Shown: piece after piece, positions 6,081 through 10,723 of the stretch | Layout: each line of letters opens with the position of its first letter | Numbering within the stretch: position 1 is the first letter of the stretch | Assembly: GCA_019244985.1 (NCBI GenBank) | Contig: JAFASB010000525.1 | Span: 1 to 10,723, forward strand | DNA from: Acidimicrobiia bacterium | GTDB lineage: Bacteria; Actinomycetota; Acidimicrobiia; Acidimicrobiales; AC-14 | Direction of reading: 5' to 3' | DNA length: 10,723 bases | Notes under the pieces: generated by a model | Databases searched by the model: none | The model's input: the letters and a program-made list of their open reading frames with translations, nothing else | What the model was told of the DNA's origin: nothing | Made by a program: the position numbers and the translations under genes

Positions 6081-6109
6081 TCGACATCGACCCGCCGAGC
6101 GCCTAAGCT
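6081..6109 (+). promoter_or_regulatory. Possible separate promoter for the fifth peptide gene
   Basis: TCGACA (6081-6086, five of six matches to TTGACA), a 17-base spacer and TAAGCT (6104-6109, fits TANNNT) lie in the 105-base gap before member 5. A transcript would begin near 6116, about 32 bases before the ATG. The gap is much wider than the 11-26 bases between the other array genes, which supports separate control, though read-through from upstream is equally possible. Confidence 0.4.
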
Positions 6110-6147
6110 TCTGGCCTGATTCGGCGAGACAACTTGAAGGGAATCAC

Positions 6148-6417
6148 ATGAAGAAGCGTCTTATCGGTTTCGCTGCGGGGGCTGCCTTGCTCGGCGCGGC
6201 GGCCATTCCTGTCAGCTCAGCCTTCGCCCAGACCACGTCTCGGAACTGTGGGAATTACGAGCTTGGGTCGGTCCTGTCGCAGTTCCAGAACCAGGGGCGT
6301 GTCGGCTTTGCTCAGAACCTCAACAACAACAGCAACAACAACCCGAATCTCAACAAGGCCAACGGCGCCCGGGGCGGCCAGCAGACCGTCGCCGGCTTTG
6401 TGGTCTGCGGTCCGTAG
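6148..6417 (+). CDS. Exported Asn-rich two-cysteine peptide, array member 5
   Basis: The 89-residue precursor starts MKKRLIGFAAGAALLG, with GAAGGGAATCAC before the ATG. The signal peptide ends in AAIPVSSAFA, the clearest A-x-A cleavage site of the five, after residue 27. The mature part is 62 residues, the same as in members 3 and 4, with cysteines at positions 7 (RNCGNY) and 60 (VVCGP), 52 residues apart. Between them lies an Asn-rich low-complexity tract (NLNNNSNNNPNLNKANG) flanked by Gln/Phe/Gly-rich sequence, and the end is hydrophobic (TVAGFVVC). Composition differs strongly from the helical members, so only the signal peptide and the cysteine frame are shared. Two cysteines near the ends and Asn/Gly richness loosely recall streptomycete chaplins, but no chaplin motif is seen. 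A long hairpin follows 10 bases after the stop. Function unknown. Confidence 0.82.
   Translation: MKKRLIGFAAGAALLGAAAIPVSSAFAQTTSRNCGNYELGSVLSQFQNQGRVGFAQNLNNNSNNNPNLNKANGARGGQQTVAGFVVCGP
6319..6357 (+). repeat. AAC-codon low-complexity tract
   Basis: Within array member 5, CAACAACAACAG then CAACAACAAC forms a near-perfect AAC run, flanked by two copies of CTCAACAA (6319-6326 and 6350-6357). It encodes the Asn-rich stretch of the mature peptide. Such a tract can gain or lose codons by slippage without breaking the frame. Confidence 0.75.
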
Positions 6418-6427
6418 CAGCACCATT

Positions 6428-6475
6428 TAGAGCGAGAAGAAGGGCCGTCTTAAGACGGCCCTTCTTCGCGCTCTA
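6428..6475. terminator. Bidirectional intrinsic terminator
   Basis: The strongest inverted repeat in the window. GAAGAAGGGCCGTC (6436-6449) pairs perfectly with GACGGCCCTTCTTC (6454-6467) around a TTAA loop. After one A/G mismatch (6435/6468) the arms continue for seven more pairs (6428-6434 with 6469-6475), giving 21 of 22 positions paired. It lies between the plus-strand peptide array and a convergent minus-strand gene whose TAG stop (6475-6473) is inside the outer stem. There is no long T run, but the symmetry lets it end transcription from both sides. Confidence 0.88.
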
Positions 6476-7330
6476 GCCCACCCTGCGGCTCGCGGCCTCG
6501 TCGAGCAAGGCGCCCGGAAGGGTTGGTGTGAACAGCAGGGCCGTGGCCTTCGCCGGCCGGCCCTGTCGCACCAGCACGACGTCGATGCTGTCGGACAGCA
6601 CGGCCTCCAGGGCGAGGCCCGGGGCGCCCTGGGTGAGGTCTACTGCCGTACTGTCGACCCGCGCCGGCCCCAGCGCCCTGATCTGCTGTCGACGCAGCAT
6701 GACCGAGTCCACGAGTCCGATCGGGTCGACGACCACCAGGCCCGCCGGAACGAACACGGCCCACCGCTTCGACAGCTGGTGCAGGGAGCGCAGGAGAAGC
6801 GCGGCCAGCGGCAGCCCGATGACCGTCCCCAGAGCCCCCCACAGCCACTCCCTGGCTGCCAGCAGCACCGGCCCGCTGACGACGCCCGCGACCGCCAGGG
6901 CCCACGCCAGTTCGAGAGGACCGAACAGCAGCGCTCCAGGCGCTCTCAGCGGGAAGCGTCGTTCGTTCGGATAGGCGGGACCGTTCGCGCACAGCAGTCC
7001 CGTGTCCGGGGCCATGGCGAGCGCGACGGCCACAGCTGTCCACGCCACTGCGAGAACGGAGGAGTCTTGGCCGACGGCCGCTGCGATCGCCCCGGCTGCC
7101 GCCGCGGGAGCAAGGACCCGCAGGGCCGTCAACGAGACTGGGTGGGGGACCACGGCCGCCGTCAGACCGACCGCCCACCCCACCCAGAGGCCGACCGACG
7201 CCACCGTCTGAACCGACCGTTGAGCGTCACGAAGGGCATATGCGAAGGCCGGCCCGGCAGCGAAGGGCAGCGCCGCCCACCACGCGCGCAAGATCCAGGG
7301 AAAGGCGCGGCGCAGTGTCGACGGCAACAC
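6473..7330 (-). CDS. Polytopic membrane protein with C-terminal soluble domain
   Basis: The 285-residue product is read on the reverse strand from a GTG at 7330 (MLPSTLRRAFPWILRAWW). A -10-like TAGGTT 10 bases upstream supports this start. About six hydrophobic segments occupy residues 12-33, 40-62, 68-87, 91-109, 132-157 and 163-181. A polar loop, ANGPAYPNERRFPLRAPG, stands between the fourth and fifth, followed by GPLELAWALAVAG. After a basic junction (LHQLSKRWAVFVP) comes a soluble C-terminal domain of about 95 residues with short Val-rich strands (AGLVVVDPIGLVD, DVVLVRQG), perhaps a small beta fold like bacterial PH domains (inference). I do not recognise a named family. It is convergent with the peptide array and divergent from the metE-like/ligA genes. 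Its stop lies within the shared terminator. No transport or catalytic motif is visible. Confidence 0.82.
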   Translation of the reverse strand: MLPSTLRRAFPWILRAWWAALPFAAGPAFAYALRDAQRSVQTVASVGLWVGWAVGLTAAVVPHPVSLTALRVLAPAAAAGAIAAAVGQDSSVLAVAWTAVAVALAMAPDTGLLCANGPAYPNERRFPLRAPGALLFGPLELAWALAVAGVVSGPVLLAAREWLWGALGTVIGLPLAALLLRSLHQLSKRWAVFVPAGLVVVDPIGLVDSVMLRRQQIRALGPARVDSTAVDLTQGAPGLALEAVLSDSIDVVLVRQGRPAKATALLFTPTLPGALLDEAASRRVG

Positions 7331-7340
7331 GACCAGCGAG

Positions 7341-7346
7341 AACCTA
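7341..7346 (-). promoter_or_regulatory. -10-like element of the convergent membrane protein gene
   Basis: On the reverse strand TAGGTT ends 10 bases before the GTG start at 7330, which would give a leader of about 3 bases. The same hexamer precedes ligA in this window. No convincing -35 is seen upstream, so this rests on position and the TANNNT pattern. Confidence 0.35.
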
Positions 7347-7418
7347 GAAGTTCCTCAAATCCGCCGCCTAAGCCGAGAAGGGTGATGAACTGGCGGTGCG
7401 CGGATTCGCGACCCGGAC

Positions 7419-7425
7419 AAGGAGA
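7419..7425 (+). promoter_or_regulatory. Ribosome binding site of the 56-aa gene
   Basis: AAGGAGA is the strongest Shine-Dalgarno sequence in the window and ends 4 bases before the ATG at 7430. It decides that start over the GTG at 7396 in the same region and supports this short frame as a real gene. Confidence 0.7.
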
Positions 7426-7429
7426 GTGG

Positions 7430-7600
7430 ATGGCAGCAGAAGTGCGCCTCGTCGACCTGGCGGTGATCAAGCGTTACTCGCTCGCCGTCCGCCAGGAGCG
7501 GGCGTCGGCCGAGGAGGTTCTCGAGGCGCTCGAGGACAGCGCCGCCGTCGTCATCGCCGCTTTGGAGCGAGCGGGCGCCGAGGAAGCGCCGGAGGAATGA
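7430..7600 (+). CDS. Small helical protein, 56 aa, coupled to the MetE-like gene
   Basis: The frame MAAEVRLVDLAVIKRYSLAVRQERA continues to an acidic end (AGAEEAPEE) and stops in an ATGA overlap with the next gene. The open frame extends far upstream across the divergent gene, but the strong ribosome binding site fixes the start at 7430. The product is soluble and almost wholly helical, with heptad-like Leu/Val spacing (EVLEALEDSAAVVIAALERA), and has no cysteine. It could be a small dimeric helical protein. I recognise no family. Direct coupling to the MetE-like gene and ligA suggests that it belongs to that operon. Confidence 0.68.
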   Translation: MAAEVRLVDLAVIKRYSLAVRQERASAEEVLEALEDSAAVVIAALERAGAEEAPEE

Positions 7601-8610
7601 GCCTGGCGTTGTCGACGGGGCTGGCCACCTCGATCGGCAGCCTGCCCCACACAGACCCCGACGCTGCGGCCACGCTGGTCCTCACCCGCCATCCCGACCT
7701 ACCCGCCGCGCCGCAGCTGCCGTCGCGCTCGCCGCTCGAGGGGATGATCGCCCAAGCCGTCCATGGGATCCCGGGCGTCTCGATTCTCGAGGACGGGACC
7801 GTCACGGCCGACGGCGAGGCGGTCGAGTCGGCGGCGGTGAACGGCGCGCCGGTCGACGGCCTTCTCGGCGAGACGGCGGCCGGCGGACTGCTGGGCTTTC
7901 TCGCACGCATTGCCGGCCGCCGCGGCCCGGTCAAGGTTCAGCTGACGGGCCCGATCACGCTTGCCGTGGCGTTGACGCGCGCGGGCGTGCGGTCTCACAC
8001 GGCATTTGCGGTGGCGGTAGAGGCCGTGTGCGCGCACGGCCGGACCCTCCTCGAGCAGGTTGCCCGTCACGCGCCAGGCGCTCCGATCGTCGTTTTTCTC
8101 GACGAGCCGTCGCTGGGGGTCATCAGTCATCCCGGGTTTCCCCTCCCGTCGCATGCCGTCGTCGACATCCTCATCGCCGCACTGGCGTCCCTCGACGGAG
8201 CGGCGGCGACGGGAGTCCACTGCTGTGGCGTCACCGATTGGCGCGTGGTCCTGGAGGCGGGCCCTGACATCCTTTCGCTCCCCGTGCCCCTCGCCGCCAG
8301 CCTCGATCCTGCGACCGTTGGCGCCTTCCTCGGCCGAGGCGGCTGGTTGGCGTGGGGGGCCGTGCCCACCGACGCTCCGATAAGCGACGACGTCGGCTTC
8401 CTCTGGCGTCGCCTCCTCAGTGCGTGGTCCGACCTCGTCCGCGGCGGATGTCCCTCCCTCCTTCTGCGGGAGCGAGCGCTGGTCACGCCTGCGTGCGGCC
8501 TCGCCGGCCACGGCCCCAGTCAGGCCGACCGCGCCCTGGCCCTGACCGCGCAGCTGGCCAATCGGGTACGCGAGCAGGGGTCGAGACGGCGCCTCACCAT
8601 CGGCGCATAG
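7597..8610 (+). CDS. MetE-like protein (C-terminal methionine synthase barrel only)
   Basis: The 337-residue soluble protein starts in an ATGA overlap. Its whole length corresponds to the C-terminal barrel of cobalamin-independent methionine synthase; the N-terminal half of MetE is missing, as usual for the short actinobacterial form (from memory Rv3015c, also next to ligA). Visible motifs: TSIGSLPHTD near the N-terminus, VKVQLTGPITLA (the MetE L-T-G-P-x-T segment), VVFLDEPSLG (MetE D-E-P), GVHCCG with H208 and C210 at the first two zinc ligands (H641 and C643 in E. coli MetE), and TPACGLAG with C300 at the last (C726). The glutamate ligand expected about 22 residues after C210 is absent: the stretch reads ILSLPVPL. 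It may still bind zinc through three residues. A methyl or thiol transfer function is likely; the substrate is unknown, and it cannot replace full MetE as it stands. Confidence 0.85.
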   Translation: MSLALSTGLATSIGSLPHTDPDAAATLVLTRHPDLPAAPQLPSRSPLEGMIAQAVHGIPGVSILEDGTVTADGEAVESAAVNGAPVDGLLGETAAGGLLGFLARIAGRRGPVKVQLTGPITLAVALTRAGVRSHTAFAVAVEAVCAHGRTLLEQVARHAPGAPIVVFLDEPSLGVISHPGFPLPSHAVVDILIAALASLDGAAATGVHCCGVTDWRVVLEAGPDILSLPVPLAASLDPATVGAFLGRGGWLAWGAVPTDAPISDDVGFLWRRLLSAWSDLVRGGCPSLLLRERALVTPACGLAGHGPSQADRALALTAQLANRVREQGSRRRLTIGA

Positions 8611-8614
8611 CCCG

Positions 8615-10692
<2,078 letters not shown>

Positions 10693-10721
10693 TTGACGCG
10701 AGCCCGTGCAATTGCTACTTT
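10693..10721 (+). promoter_or_regulatory. Strong promoter reading out of the window
   Basis: TTGACG (10693-10698), a 17-base spacer and TACTTT (10716-10721) begin directly after the ligA stop. The -35 matches five of six and the -10 four of six consensus bases, the best-formed promoter in the window. Its start point would fall a few bases past the window end. The gene it drives is not visible. Confidence 0.65.
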
Positions 10722-10723
10722 CG

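Noticed and set aside
6148..6417. Member 5 as a chaplin
   Set aside because: Two terminal cysteines and Asn/Gly richness are similar, but the chaplin core motifs are not present and the loop is far more Asn-rich.
5000..6417. The array as class II bacteriocins or lanthipeptides
   Set aside because: There is no double-glycine leader, modification enzyme, dedicated transporter or immunity gene nearby; the leaders are ordinary signal peptides.
7340..7353. GAAC...GTTC inverted repeat, considered as a LexA/SOS box
   Set aside because: The spacer is six bases, not the four of the actinobacterial box, and the outer bases do not match; the flanking genes give no SOS context.

Overview
The window is GC-rich and densely packed, with many genes overlapping by a few bases. 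It looks like a chromosomal segment of a high-GC actinobacterium. Three things point there: a divergent SpoIIM-like/RDD membrane pair, the order cysteine desulfurase, mnmA, MetE-like protein and ligA (from memory, the same order as Rv3025c, Rv3024c, Rv3015c and Rv3014c of Mycobacterium tuberculosis), and several starts with a -10-like TANNNT only 6 to 10 bases upstream, as in leaderless genes. A deep-branching class such as Acidimicrobiia is plausible, but no rRNA or species marker is present. No tRNA, rRNA, CRISPR array or insertion sequence was found, and no gene-free stretch exceeds about 130 bases.

Layout. (1) 1-863, minus: a SpoIIM/DUF95 membrane protein cut by the window edge, divergent from an RDD membrane protein (892-1638). 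The pair shares a 28-base gap whose TACCGTA can be read as a -10 on both strands. (2) 1713-2087: an unrecognised small membrane protein. (3) 2168-4869: cysteine desulfurase and mnmA, which make 2-thiouridine in tRNA, with start and stop codons overlapping; then a 50-residue one-helix membrane protein and a MauE/DoxX-like four-helix membrane protein. (4) 4870-6475: the unusual part. Five small genes in a row encode related exported peptides. Each has an MKK start, a signal peptide ending in a shared IP-x-x-x-F-(G/A) box, and a short mature region with one cysteine near each end. A cluster of three adjacent palindromes precedes the array and a very long bidirectional hairpin closes it. (5) 6473-7330, minus: a convergent polytopic membrane protein. 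(6) 7430-10692: a 56-residue protein, a MetE-like protein and NAD-dependent DNA ligase LigA. A well-formed promoter follows ligA and fires out of the window.

How the genes fit together: the desulfurase supplies persulfide sulfur to MnmA. The MauE-like protein belongs to a family linked to disulfide formation in secreted proteins and lies directly upstream of the five two-cysteine peptides, so it may help fold them; this is inference. The peptide array is the best candidate for an undescribed system. It sits in the interval between mnmA and metE-like/ligA that, from memory, also holds small secreted proteins in M. tuberculosis.
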